64,000 nt of DNA, taken from Exiguobacterium sibiricum 7-3. GTDB taxonomy: Bacteria; Bacillota; Bacilli; Exiguobacteriales; Exiguobacteriaceae. Below the pieces are notes generated by a model. The model was not told where the DNA came from. It saw only the letters and a list, made by a program, of their open reading frames with translations, and did no database searches. Positions 37,501 to 46,215 of this stretch are shown here, piece after piece. Positions within the stretch are counted from its first letter, which is position 1; each line of letters starts with the position of its first letter. A program made the position numbers and the translations under genes. Where the stretch lies: contig NZ_KK211190.1 of NCBI RefSeq assembly GCF_000620865.1, forward strand, positions 1,253,971 through 1,317,970. The letters run 5' to 3'.

Positions 37501-38681
37501 AAAATAAGCTGAGACGGATGTTGAAGACGACGGAGACCGAGCCGACAGCAAGCTCCTCATCGACGGATCAGGAACAAATGACATCAGCCGAACAAACCGC
37601 TTGGTTGGATCGAGGAGCAGATATCCTCACGTTTGAAGACGAATGGATTGTCCGGATCGATCACCGGTATCCACTGCAGGCCAAACATGGACATCGTTCG
37701 TATGCCGAAGTGTTTGAATCGTTGCAGTTGCCCCATCCGCCACTCGCCCTCGATGTCCCGCTCGAACAGGTCATATTTTTCGATACGGAGACGACCGGAT
37801 TAAAGGGGACGGGAACGACGATTTTTCTGTTGGGATTCGCCCGCTTTGAACGAGGGGAGTTGCTGATGCGGCAGTATTTTTTACCGCATCCGCATTATGA
37901 GGCGGCTCTTTATCATCATTTTCTGCATGATATCGGGGATGATGTCCGGTTCGTCACCTATAACGGAAAAAGCTTTGATTGGCCGCAGATTAAGACCCGT
38001 CACGTTTTTGTCCGGGAGCGTGTCCCCCGTCTGCCGAAAGTGGGTCATTTGGATTTACTCCATGTCTGCCGACGGATGTTCAAAGGAATGTACGATTCAT
38101 TCCGTTTGACGGCAATGGAGGAGCGAATTGGATTTGAACGAATGGATGATTTACCTGGATTTTTAGCACCGATGCATTATTTTCAATACGTCGAACACCA
38201 GAATCCAGCGATTATGGAAGGCGTATTAGAACACCATTTGCATGATTGTTTGACACTGGTGAGTTTATATGACGAATGTAATCGGCTTGTGACGCACCGC
38301 CAAGAAGCCACGTCACGGATTCGTGAGAACATTGGGGTCTGGTTAGCGGATTTAGGTATAAATGAACAATCAGCCGAACATTTTGGACAAGCTGACGAAT
38401 TGACGGCTCAAGGTTGGTTGCGTCAAGGGCGGTTATATAAAAAATTGCACCAACATGAGAAGGCCAAAATTTGCTTTGAAAAAAGTGAAACGTATGAAGG
38501 ATTCATCGAACTGGCAAAATGGGCCGAGCACATTGCCAAACAACCTTCCGTTGCTTATGATTATACTGAACGAGCCAAACGTCTATTAGAAAATCAGCAG
38601 TTGTTAGCTTCGCGGCGAGAACGATTGTTTGCTGAGTTAGACCATCGGAGCTTACGCCTGCAAAGGAAGTGTCGCGAATGA
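37497..38681 (+). CDS. mrfB: Mitomycin repair exonuclease MrfB (YprB)
   Basis: RNase H-fold DEDD-type exonuclease, partner of MrfA. The 394 residues have IFFDTETTGLKGTG near residue 95 (first two catalytic acids), a central TYNGKSFDWPQIKTR and a C-terminal HHLHDCLTLVSLYD block (third and fourth acids), followed by a helical region resembling tetratricopeptide units (about 300-390). Overlaps both mrfA and ypsA by four bases, so the trio is one translational unit. Confidence 0.93.
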   Translation: MKNKLRRMLKTTETEPTASSSSTDQEQMTSAEQTAWLDRGADILTFEDEWIVRIDHRYPLQAKHGHRSYAEVFESLQLPHPPLALDVPLEQVIFFDTETTGLKGTGTTIFLLGFARFERGELLMRQYFLPHPHYEAALYHHFLHDIGDDVRFVTYNGKSFDWPQIKTRHVFVRERVPRLPKVGHLDLLHVCRRMFKGMYDSFRLTAMEERIGFERMDDLPGFLAPMHYFQYVEHQNPAIMEGVLEHHLHDCLTLVSLYDECNRLVTHRQEATSRIRENIGVWLADLGINEQSAEHFGQADELTAQGWLRQGRLYKKLHQHEKAKICFEKSETYEGFIELAKWAEHIAKQPSVAYDYTERAKRLLENQQLLASRRERLFAELDHRSLRLQRKCRE

Positions 38682-39238
38682 ATGTCGTCGCAGTAACAGG
38701 GTACAAACCGGCTGAACTCGGGATTTTTGATCAAAAGCATCCAGGAATCAACATCTTAAAAGCTGCTTACCGGGAACGGATAATCCGTTTGATCGAAGAC
38801 ATGGGAACGACCTGGTTCATTACAAGTGCTACGCCGGGATGCGAACTTTGGGCATGTGAAGTCATTCTGGAACTCAAACAAGAGTATCCGGAGATACGGT
38901 TAGGAATCCTTCTTCCTTTTTTGGAACAAGAGTCAAAATGGAAAGAGCCCGTTCAAGCCCAATACCTAGCTGTGTTGAATCAAGCGGACTTCGTGGATGC
39001 CATCAGTCAAAAACCGTATGAAAATCCATCCCAGTTCCGAAACAAAACGGAATTCATGATTCAAAAGAGTCAAGGGTTGTTGTCTGTCTATGATGAAGAA
39101 CACGGCGGATCAGCCAAGTATTTAGTGGAACGTGCTAAACTAGAGATGGAACGTTCGGATTATCAATTGTTTCTGATTACGCAAGATGATTTAGCGATGA
39201 TGGAACAAGAGCAGAACTACAATGAACAGTGGGAGTGA
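38678..39238 (+). CDS. ypsA: YpsA, SLOG-superfamily protein (DUF1273)
   Basis: A 186-residue Rossmann-like protein of the SLOG group, with VVAVTGYKPAELGIF at the start and the glycine-bearing SATPGCELWACEV segment, predicted to bind a nucleotide or its derivative. In B. subtilis it is linked to cell division and lies next to gpsB, as here. Start ATG 38678 overlaps the mrfB stop; AAGGAAG is eight bases before it, which excludes GTG 38669. Confidence 0.92.
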   Translation: MNVVAVTGYKPAELGIFDQKHPGINILKAAYRERIIRLIEDMGTTWFITSATPGCELWACEVILELKQEYPEIRLGILLPFLEQESKWKEPVQAQYLAVLNQADFVDAISQKPYENPSQFRNKTEFMIQKSQGLLSVYDEEHGGSAKYLVERAKLEMERSDYQLFLITQDDLAMMEQEQNYNEQWE

Positions 39239-39243
39239 AGCAT

Positions 39244-39567
39244 ATGTATAAGCCGTTATTGACAGCAGATGATATTTACAAAAAAGAGTTCAAAACCGGA
39301 CTACGCGGATATGTGATTGAAGACGTCGATGGTTATCTTGATCAAGTCATCAAAGATTATGAAGGATTTGAACGGGAAATCGAGCGTTTAAAACGAGAAC
39401 TGGAAGAAGCGAAATCTTCATCTTCTTCTGTCGGTTTCAAACGGGAAGAACGAAGAACGGAACCAGAGGTGACGGCACCACCATCTAATTCGTCCAATTA
39501 CGATATGTTACGCCGGATTTCTAATCTTGAAAAAGCTGTTTTCGGACGTCCCCATCAAGAAGATTGA
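39244..39567 (+). CDS. gpsB: Cell division regulator GpsB
   Basis: DivIVA-like coiled-coil protein that directs penicillin-binding proteins between septum and side wall. The 107 residues have the N-terminal DivIVA-type motif LTADDIYKKEFKTGLRGY, a coiled coil (about 30-65), a variable serine/proline linker and the conserved C-terminal trimerisation end RRISNLEKAVFG. Start 39244, with GGGAGTGAAG before it, rather than ATG 39229. In B. subtilis the RNase P RNA gene rnpB follows; it is not here. Confidence 0.95.
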   Translation: MYKPLLTADDIYKKEFKTGLRGYVIEDVDGYLDQVIKDYEGFEREIERLKRELEEAKSSSSSVGFKREERRTEPEVTAPPSNSSNYDMLRRISNLEKAVFGRPHQED

Positions 39568-39606
39568 TTGCTGCCTTACTTATAGCAAGTATCAGGACAT
39601 GACATG

Positions 39607-39642
39607 AAAAAACGGATCCTCTGTATAGAGAATCCGTTTTTC
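39607..39642. terminator. Bidirectional terminator between gpsB and the minus-strand genes
   Basis: AAAAACGGAT / ATCCGTTTTT with CTCT / AGAG inside, A-run and T-run on the two sides. Confidence 0.9.
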
Positions 39643-39645
39643 GTA

Positions 39646-39954
39646 TTACGAACGATGCAGAAGCACTTCAGCTTCCGGTAGTTCTTCTTTTAAGACATAA
39701 AGCGCCACACGATCATCTAAATCCTTACTGAAACGACGGAACAGAAACGATGTTTTGACGCCGCGCTCGATCCGGACATGGAGTCCTGCTTGTTCGAGTC
39801 GGTCATGATCACGGGCCAAACGTTCTCCTTTTTCTCCAAACTCTTCGCCTAATAGGACCCAGCGCAATGATTCTTTTGTCCGCCGTGTCACGATGAAGAG
39901 AAAGCATAAAACAAGTACTACAATCAATATGATCCGAATAGTATTAAAGTCCAT
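39646..39954 (-). CDS. Hypothetical single-pass membrane protein
   Basis: A 102-residue protein with one N-terminal membrane helix (about residues 6-22, ILIVVLVLCFLFIV) followed by a soluble basic/acidic region ending EAEVLLHRS. I do not recognise the family. ATG 39954 is chosen because GGTGAGG on the minus strand precedes it; ATG 39966 lies inside that site. It lies 33 bases downstream of the monooxygenase gene and may be cotranscribed with it. Confidence 0.65.
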   Translation of the reverse strand: MDFNTIRIILIVVLVLCFLFIVTRRTKESLRWVLLGEEFGEKGERLARDHDRLEQAGLHVRIERGVKTSFLFRRFSKDLDDRVALYVLKEELPEAEVLLHRS

Positions 39955-39986
39955 GGAAAACCTCACCTCATCTTTATCATACGTCC

Positions 39987-41561
39987 TTAGCGGGCATAAA
40001 GTAAACGTTCAAGATAACGTGAGAAGGATTGAATCTTCAAGCCTTGTTGACGATACGCAATGTACCCGTCTGGTCGAATCAAGTACAAACCGGCCTGTTT
40101 AATTCCAAATTTTCGGGCGAGTTCGCCGCCTTGATCAACGACTCCATCATCCTTCAGTTCCTGATGAATCGAAACGGTCTCGAACAGATCCGGGTACGAA
40201 TAGGCCAGATCCTTGAACGGCAGGAGAATCTGTTCGTTCGCTTCACGGGGTAGAAACAGCAAGAGCAGAAAATTACGATCCGCGCGCCGTAATAACAGTT
40301 CATTTTTTTTCGTTCGCGGATTCACGACTTCACTATAGGGCATCGGTTCTCCCGGACGTGGTGTCAAAAGAGGGAAACGGCCTTGCGTGACAAACAACTG
40401 TGACGCTTGGTAGTTGCTGTTGAGTTGCGCGATCCGGTTCGTGACGTAATGATGTAACGGTGTAATCTTTAAGCTGTTCCGGATGACTTTTTCTTGAAGC
40501 GGCAGTAAAAGTGGGATGTTAATCTGCAATAGTTCAGTAGCGAGGTTCGTAGAACGTAAAATGCCACGTGCCGCTTCACGCCGCTCGACACTGTAAGAAT
40601 CGAGTAGGGGGAAACTGGCTTTAAATCGATGAACACACCAGAGTTTCCAGGCTAAATTCATCGCATCCGCAATCCCTGTGTTCATGCCTTGCCCACCGAC
40701 CGGTGAATTGATATGTGCCGCGTCACCGATTAAATAGATCCGGTGATGCCCAAATTTTTCAATGATTCGATTGTGAACCCGGAACATGGAATACCAGTGG
40801 ACCTTCTTCAATGTGAACGGAACCTGCGCACGATTTTTTAAGAAGTCTTCAATGGCAGAATGATCGGTCGGGACCGCACCGTTTGTCAGGTTTCCTGTAA
40901 TCCGAAATAGATTCGACTGGAGTGGGAAGGATTCAATGACACCGTGATCAGAGAAAAAGATATGCACTTCTTCGGAAGATAACGGCCAATCGACCTCTAT
41001 GTCGGCCAGCGCCCAAGACTCTTTAAAAGACTTACCGCTGAATGGAAGCCCGAGTTCGCGCCGGACGAAACTATTGGCTCCATCGGCGCCGATGATAAAG
41101 GAAGCATCAACAGTTTCCGTCACATCATTTTTTCGAATCGATGCGGTGACGAACGTCGGAAATTGTGCGAAACCGGTCAACTCTGTTTCGCGTTCGACCG
41201 TATGGCCATCTTCTTTTAAACGCGTTTCAAGAATACGTTCGGTTTCGCTTTGCGGCAATAAGGTGACGAAAGGAAACGGTGTATTTAAATCCGTAAAGTC
41301 AAGTTTTGCCTGCCAGGCTCCATTGACATATAAGTTTCCTTGATTGATTTTAATGGCATTCTCCATTAAAGCATCCGCTACACCAAGGCGCGCAAATAAC
41401 TCAAGCGACCGTGCCTGAATGCCGATTGCTTTCGAAACGACCGATGGACCACTTGCCCGTTCGATAATCCGAAACGTCAGTCCATAACGAGATAAGGCAA
41501 GTGCTAACGTCAAACCGGTCGGTCCAGCACCAATAATCAATACATCTATTTTTTTCTTCAC
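39987..41561 (-). CDS. FAD-dependent aromatic monooxygenase
   Basis: Group A flavoprotein hydroxylase of the MhpA / pentachlorophenol monooxygenase type, 524 residues. FAD-binding GxGxxG is in VLIIGAGPTGLTLALAL (residues 7-23), the DG motif is in IIGADGANSFVRRELG, and the GD motif is in YLIGDAAHINSPVGGQGMN. A C-terminal thioredoxin-like domain (about 420-524), common in phenol hydroxylases, follows. The substrate cannot be told; there are no ring-cleavage genes nearby, and detoxification or antibiotic modification are options. Transcribed divergently from the small gene at 41651. Confidence 0.88.
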   Translation of the reverse strand: MKKKIDVLIIGAGPTGLTLALALSRYGLTFRIIERASGPSVVSKAIGIQARSLELFARLGVADALMENAIKINQGNLYVNGAWQAKLDFTDLNTPFPFVTLLPQSETERILETRLKEDGHTVERETELTGFAQFPTFVTASIRKNDVTETVDASFIIGADGANSFVRRELGLPFSGKSFKESWALADIEVDWPLSSEEVHIFFSDHGVIESFPLQSNLFRITGNLTNGAVPTDHSAIEDFLKNRAQVPFTLKKVHWYSMFRVHNRIIEKFGHHRIYLIGDAAHINSPVGGQGMNTGIADAMNLAWKLWCVHRFKASFPLLDSYSVERREAARGILRSTNLATELLQINIPLLLPLQEKVIRNSLKITPLHHYVTNRIAQLNSNYQASQLFVTQGRFPLLTPRPGEPMPYSEVVNPRTKKNELLLRRADRNFLLLLFLPREANEQILLPFKDLAYSYPDLFETVSIHQELKDDGVVDQGGELARKFGIKQAGLYLIRPDGYIAYRQQGLKIQSFSRYLERLLYAR

Positions 41562-41650
41562 GTATAGCCCCCCTTATTTTACTTCTTAGCCGAAACTCGC
41601 TACCATTAAACTATCGACTGGACGGCAAACCGTCTGAAAGGATGAGAGCA

Positions 41651-41872
41651 GTGAACGAGCAATTATTTACGACAGAACGTTTGATGAGTAACTTTAGAGA
41701 ATACATGCAACAAAATGAAGCGTACATGACGAAAATCCAAGCGTTGAATGCCTATTATAAAGTCGTGGCCGGATCGATTTTAGCCGATCGAATCGCTAAA
41801 AATGCTGATTTAATCGTTCGGATGCGTCATCTCGAAGAAGCGTATCAGAAAGTGGCGCAGGAAACACGATGA
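41651..41872 (+). CDS. Hypothetical 73-residue helical protein
   Basis: A small soluble protein with a long predicted helix (NEQLFTTERLM...EAYQKVAQETR), rich in charged and Met/Leu residues. No known family recognised. GTG 41651 is chosen, with AAAGGA eight bases before it; ATG 41642 lies within that site. Its stop overlaps the Nudix gene start (ATGA), so the two are coupled. Confidence 0.7.
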   Translation: MNEQLFTTERLMSNFREYMQQNEAYMTKIQALNAYYKVVAGSILADRIAKNADLIVRMRHLEEAYQKVAQETR

Positions 41873-42480
41873 AGAATTTCCGATTAAATGATGTCAAACG
41901 AGTGTTTGCGTCTTCAACGGAACAGCTCCCTAAAAATGCTGCAGCAGTCTTAATCCCATTAGTGGAGCGGAACGGGGAAATACATCTGTTATTTCAAGTC
42001 CGGGCGAAGACTTTGCGCTCGCAACCGGGAGAAATCGCTTTTCCCGGTGGACGGATCGATCCCGGCGAACAACCGCGGGAAGCGGCAATTCGCGAAACGA
42101 CGGAAGAACTGAACGTCAATCCTACGGATATTGAAATCATCGGTACGTTGGAGCCACTGGTGACACCAAATCGCTCCATCATCTATCCGTACCTCGGCAT
42201 CCTGACAGCGGAGGATATCCATCCATCGCCGATGGAAGTCGATCATATCTTTTATGTAGCGCTTGCTGACTTACTTGCAGCGGAGCCGATTCAAGGTGAG
42301 ATGGAATGGCGGATTCGTCCCGGTAAAACCGTACCGACAGATCGTCTGGCGAATCGTGATGCGTACGTGGACCGGACGTATAAAACGGTCGAACATTTTT
42401 ATGAACATGAAGAGTATTTGATTTGGGGACTGACAGCCAAGATATTACGTCAAATGCTTCGTACCTTGACGCAATACTAG
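41869..42480 (+). CDS. Nudix hydrolase, probable CoA pyrophosphatase
   Basis: A 203-residue Nudix protein. The box GGRIDPGEQPREAAIRETTE (residues about 60-79) followed by ELNV fits GX5EX7REUXEEXGU with all metal-binding acids except the terminal glycine, which is N here. It is preceded by SQPGEIAFPGG, the UPF0035 signature of CoA-specific members that split CoA into phosphopantetheine and 3',5'-ADP. Specificity is inferred from that signature. Coupled to the upstream small gene. Confidence 0.9.
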   Translation: MKNFRLNDVKRVFASSTEQLPKNAAAVLIPLVERNGEIHLLFQVRAKTLRSQPGEIAFPGGRIDPGEQPREAAIRETTEELNVNPTDIEIIGTLEPLVTPNRSIIYPYLGILTAEDIHPSPMEVDHIFYVALADLLAAEPIQGEMEWRIRPGKTVPTDRLANRDAYVDRTYKTVEHFYEHEEYLIWGLTAKILRQMLRTLTQY

Positions 42481-42540
42481 CTTTTTCACAGGTTCTTTTA
42501 TATGATTAAGAATATCTGAACGTGTCAGGAGATGAAGAAG

Positions 42541-42747
42541 ATGGAAGAAGAAGAGTTATTTGATTATATCGTCGGTGATATGGTAAAAACAAAAGAAGGT
42601 TGGGTGGCGGAGGTCACGGCTGTATTAACCAATACAGTAGTGGGCGATCTCTCACATACAAAAAACTTCGAATCTCTTGGGTTTGAATTCGAGAAACAAG
42701 TATTGATCAAATCGGAGATTGAATTATTAGAGCGTAAAACAAAATAA
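42541..42747 (+). CDS. Small DUF2187-like protein
   Basis: A 68-residue protein with the pattern VGDMVKTKEGWVAEVTAVLTN, resembling DUF2187 (YkvS-type) small SH3-like barrels. ATG 42541 is ten bases after AGGAG; ATG 42532 is too close to it. It is bounded by its own terminator. Function unknown. Confidence 0.75.
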   Translation: MEEEELFDYIVGDMVKTKEGWVAEVTAVLTNTVVGDLSHTKNFESLGFEFEKQVLIKSEIELLERKTK

Positions 42748-42752
42748 ACAGG

Positions 42753-42785
42753 AAACCGGACAGAATTTTCTGCCGGTTTTTTTTG
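42753..42785 (+). terminator. Intrinsic terminator after the DUF2187-like gene
   Basis: AAACCGG-CAG / CTG-CCGGTTT stem, loop AATTTT, then a run of eight T. Confidence 0.88.
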
Positions 42786-42892
42786 CGCTTTTGAATCGTG
42801 TAAATCAGGTTTCAGAACGATTAAATGAGGGAAATTTTACAAAGATAATAAAGAATAGACTTGACTATATTAAGGTGTTGGAGGGATCGTAC

Positions 42893-43624
42893 GTGATTGA
42901 ATTTAAAGCAGTCGGAAAAACATATCCAGATGGAACAAAAGCGGTCCAAGATTTAAACTTCACAGTCAATCAGGGAGAAATTTTTTGTCTGATTGGTCCG
43001 TCCGGTTGCGGGAAAACCACAACGATGAAAATGGTCAATCGATTGATTGATCACACGGAAGGGCAAATTTGGATAAACGGTCAACCGATCATGTCAATCG
43101 ATGAACATGAATTGCGTCGTCAGATTGGTTACGTCCTTCAACAAATCGCCTTATTTCCGCATATGACGATTGAAGAAAATGTAAGTGTCGTACCGCATTT
43201 ATTGAAGTGGGAAAAAAAGAAAGTGGAGGAACGTGTGCACACCTTGTTCCAACTCACGGGGTTAAATGAGAATTTAAGAAAAAAATATCCGAGTGAACTT
43301 TCGGGAGGACAACAACAACGGGTGGGGGTCATGCGGGCTTTAGCAGCAGAACAAGACGTCATCTTGATGGACGAGCCGTTCTCGGCACTCGATCCGATTT
43401 CGAGAGACCAATTGCAAAATGATTTGTTACGTCTAAACGCAGAACTTGGGAAAACAATCTTATTCGTGACGCACGACATGAATGAAGCCTTAAAACTCGG
43501 CAGTCGAATTTGTTTGATGAATGAAGGCAAGATTGTCTTGATCGGAACGAAAGAGGAGATTTTGGCGAGCAACGATGAATTCGTTAAGGAATTCATGGGT
43601 CAAGTCAGGGGGACTTTCCAATGA
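42893..43624 (+). CDS. Glycine betaine/carnitine/choline ABC transporter ATPase (OpuFA-like)
   Basis: ATP-binding subunit of a compatible-solute importer, 243 residues. Walker A is GPSGCGKTT (residues 34-42), the Q-loop is in YVLQQIALFPHMT, the signature is LSGGQQQR, and Walker B is VILMDEPFSALD. It ends before the CBS domains found in OpuCA-type subunits, so lacks that regulatory module. The start is GTG 42893 after TTGGAGGGA. The stop overlaps the permease start (ATGA). Confidence 0.92.
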   Translation: MIEFKAVGKTYPDGTKAVQDLNFTVNQGEIFCLIGPSGCGKTTTMKMVNRLIDHTEGQIWINGQPIMSIDEHELRRQIGYVLQQIALFPHMTIEENVSVVPHLLKWEKKKVEERVHTLFQLTGLNENLRKKYPSELSGGQQQRVGVMRALAAEQDVILMDEPFSALDPISRDQLQNDLLRLNAELGKTILFVTHDMNEALKLGSRICLMNEGKIVLIGTKEEILASNDEFVKEFMGQVRGTFQ

Positions 43625-45138
43625 CAGGATTGTTTGAGACGTATCAAGACCGGAAAGCCGAACTGTTACAAGCTTTGATTGAACATATTCAGTTGTCGGT
43701 CCTTTCACTGGTGATTGCCTGTTTGATTGCTATTCCTCTCGGTATTTATTTATCCCGTCATAAAAAAATCAGTGAATGGTCAATCGGTGTCACTTCAGTC
43801 ATCCAAACGATTCCCTCTTTGGCTTTGCTTGGTCTGATGATTCCACTTGTCGGAATCGGGACGGTTCCTTCAGTCATTGCCCTTGTTTTATATGCCCTTC
43901 TTCCCATCGTCCGTAATACGTACACCGGGTTGGCTGAAGTCGATCCATCGTTGAAGGAAGCGGCACGGGCTTGTGGGATGACTCCGATGCAAAGCCTGAT
44001 GAAAGTAGAGCTTCCGCTAGCCTTACCCGTCATGATGGCCGGCATCCGGACAGCGATGGTCCTGATTATCGGGACAGCGACAATCGCCGCTTTGATTGGT
44101 GCCGGAGGACTCGGCTCAATCATTCTGCTCGGGATTGATCGGAACGATAATTATCTCCTCTTACTCGGTGCAATTCCTGCCGCTTTGTTGGCACTTTTGT
44201 TTGACGGGTTGTTAAGACAAACGGAAGTGGCTACAAAAAAACGTCAAACAGGTCGACTCGTCGTCGCACTGGCGTTAATCGCGACATTGATCATCACACC
44301 ATTTGCCCTCGGGCGGACGGAACAACCGGATTTGGTCGTCGCCGGTAAATTAGGTGTTGAACCAGAAATTTTGATGAACATGTACAAAATGGTCATCGAA
44401 GACCAAACGGATTTGAATGTCCAAGTCAAACCGAACTTCGGGAAGACGACATTTGTCTATAAAGCTTTACAGTCCGGCGACATTGATTTATATCCTGAAT
44501 TCACGGGAACCGTGCTTGCCAGCCTAACGAACGAAAAGCCGGTCTCAAACGATAAACAAGCCGTCTTTGAACAGGCACGCGACGGACTTGTTAAACAAAA
44601 ACTGGCATTACTTCCACCAATGAACTACAACAACACATATGCCGTCGCAGTTCCGAAAAAAGTGGCGGATCAATACAAATTAAAGACGATTTCCGATTTA
44701 CAGCAAGTGGCGGATCAATTGAAAGCCGGATTCACATTAGAGTTTAAAGATCGTCAAGACGGCTACAAAGGGATTCAAGAAAAGTATGGCGTTAATTTTA
44801 AAGAAGTAGTGACGATGGAGCCGAAATTACGCTATAAAGCCGTGCAGTCGGGAGACATCCAAGTCATCGATGCCTATTCGACTGATCCGGAAATTGCAAA
44901 ATATAATATGGTCGTGCTAGAAGACGATCAACAGTTATTCCCGCCGTATGAAGGAGCACCTCTACTTCGTCAAGAGACGTTAGATGAGTATCCGGAAGTC
45001 GAACAGGCGTTAAAACAGCTGGACGGAAAAATTTCTGATAGTGAGATGTCGAAAATGAACGAAGCGGTCGCTTACGGTGGAAAAACCGCGAATCAAGTCG
45101 CGCGTGACTATTTACAGAAAGAAGGAATTCTTAAATGA
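43621..45138 (+). CDS. Compatible-solute permease fused to substrate-binding protein (OpuFB-like)
   Basis: A 505-residue fusion. The permease part (about 1-230) has six membrane helices and the EAA loop LKEAARACGMTPMQSLMKVELP; the extracellular binding domain (about 235-505) contains VAGKLGVEPEILMNMY, LYPEFTGT and the YNNTYAVAVP segment typical of OpuBC/OpuCC-type receptors. Such permease-receptor fusions are known from OpuF and BilE-type systems. The ligand is probably glycine betaine, carnitine or choline, not decidable from sequence. Coupled to the ATPase and to the lipid kinase gene by four-base overlaps. Confidence 0.92.
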   Translation: MTGLFETYQDRKAELLQALIEHIQLSVLSLVIACLIAIPLGIYLSRHKKISEWSIGVTSVIQTIPSLALLGLMIPLVGIGTVPSVIALVLYALLPIVRNTYTGLAEVDPSLKEAARACGMTPMQSLMKVELPLALPVMMAGIRTAMVLIIGTATIAALIGAGGLGSIILLGIDRNDNYLLLLGAIPAALLALLFDGLLRQTEVATKKRQTGRLVVALALIATLIITPFALGRTEQPDLVVAGKLGVEPEILMNMYKMVIEDQTDLNVQVKPNFGKTTFVYKALQSGDIDLYPEFTGTVLASLTNEKPVSNDKQAVFEQARDGLVKQKLALLPPMNYNNTYAVAVPKKVADQYKLKTISDLQQVADQLKAGFTLEFKDRQDGYKGIQEKYGVNFKEVVTMEPKLRYKAVQSGDIQVIDAYSTDPEIAKYNMVVLEDDQQLFPPYEGAPLLRQETLDEYPEVEQALKQLDGKISDSEMSKMNEAVAYGGKTANQVARDYLQKEGILK

Positions 45139-46019
45139 GATTACTATTGATCAGTAACCCGACGGCAGGATCGAATCGCGCCGGTCTTTTACAGGATGTG
45201 ATTGATCCATTAGCAGCGATGTTTGACGAAATCGTCATTCGGCAAACCGCTCAAGCACTCGATGCGTTACACTTCGCAGAGGAAGCGGCAGGTTTTGACG
45301 CGCTTGTCGTCATCGGTGGGGACGGTACCGTGTTTGAGGTGATCAATGGAATAGCAAAACTGGAGACGCGTCCGATTCTCGGCATTATCCCGGGCGGTAC
45401 GTGCAATGATTTTGCTCGTACGTTAGGATTGCCGATGGTTCCAAGGCTAGCCGCTGAGATGATTGCGACCCAGCAAATCGTCGAAGTCGATCTTGGGCAA
45501 GTCAATGATACGTATTTCTTGAATTTCCTCGGCTTAGGTCTTGTCGCGGAAGCGTCAATCGGGATTGATACGGAAGAAAAAGCGCGTTTAGGTAAAATGG
45601 GATATTATCTCTCGACAATCCGGTCAAGTATGGAAGCAGAGCCATTTTCGTACGAACTGGAGTTAGCGGAAGGTCAAAAGATGACCGGGGAAGCCGTCTT
45701 GATTTTAGCAGCAAACGGCGAATCACTCGGCGGTATCGAAACCAATTTATCGGAAGGGGCTTATAACGACGGCAAGCTTGATCTTGTAATCGTTGACGAA
45801 GTGAATTTGACGACGATCCGTGATGTCATCTTACAAAAAATCGGCTTAGCGACGGAACCGTCGTTTACGCATGTTTTGACAAGCGGCTTCACTCTGAAAA
45901 CCGATTCTCCGAAAGTCATTGATACGGATGGAGAAAAGGCGATGCATTCGCCGATTGAGGTCAAAGTATTACCGGAATATTTAAAGATGTACAGTGGTCG
46001 AATCGATACATTAGTTTGA
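45135..46019 (+). CDS. Diacylglycerol/lipid kinase, YegS/BmrU family
   Basis: A 294-residue DAGK-fold kinase with NPTAGSNRAG at the start, the catalytic-loop VVIGGDGTVFEVING near residue 60, and IIPGGTCNDFARTLG near residue 90. It likely phosphorylates diacylglycerol or a related lipid at the membrane surface. The start overlaps the transporter stop (ATGA), which places it as third gene of an osmolyte-transport operon. That link to membrane lipids is unusual but not proven to be functional. Confidence 0.9.
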   Translation: MRLLLISNPTAGSNRAGLLQDVIDPLAAMFDEIVIRQTAQALDALHFAEEAAGFDALVVIGGDGTVFEVINGIAKLETRPILGIIPGGTCNDFARTLGLPMVPRLAAEMIATQQIVEVDLGQVNDTYFLNFLGLGLVAEASIGIDTEEKARLGKMGYYLSTIRSSMEAEPFSYELELAEGQKMTGEAVLILAANGESLGGIETNLSEGAYNDGKLDLVIVDEVNLTTIRDVILQKIGLATEPSFTHVLTSGFTLKTDSPKVIDTDGEKAMHSPIEVKVLPEYLKMYSGRIDTLV

Positions 46020-46046
46020 GGATATCCGTCAATTGAAATGATTCTG

Positions 46047-46080
46047 ATCGAAGTCCACCATACGGACTTCGATTTTTTTA
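46047..46080 (+). terminator. Intrinsic terminator after the lipid kinase gene
   Basis: ATCGAAGTCC / GGACTTCGAT perfect 10-base arms, loop ACCATAC, then seven T. Confidence 0.92.
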
Positions 46081-46215
46081 GCTGAAAAATATTTTAATTT
46101 ACTGCGAATATGCGGTTATGCTTTGACGCTTTAAAGAAAATGTTTGATAAAGGATGACTTCCCGTACGAACTTTTGTACAATGGAAAAGTATTTTTGAAA
46201 AGGAGGTCGAGTGCC

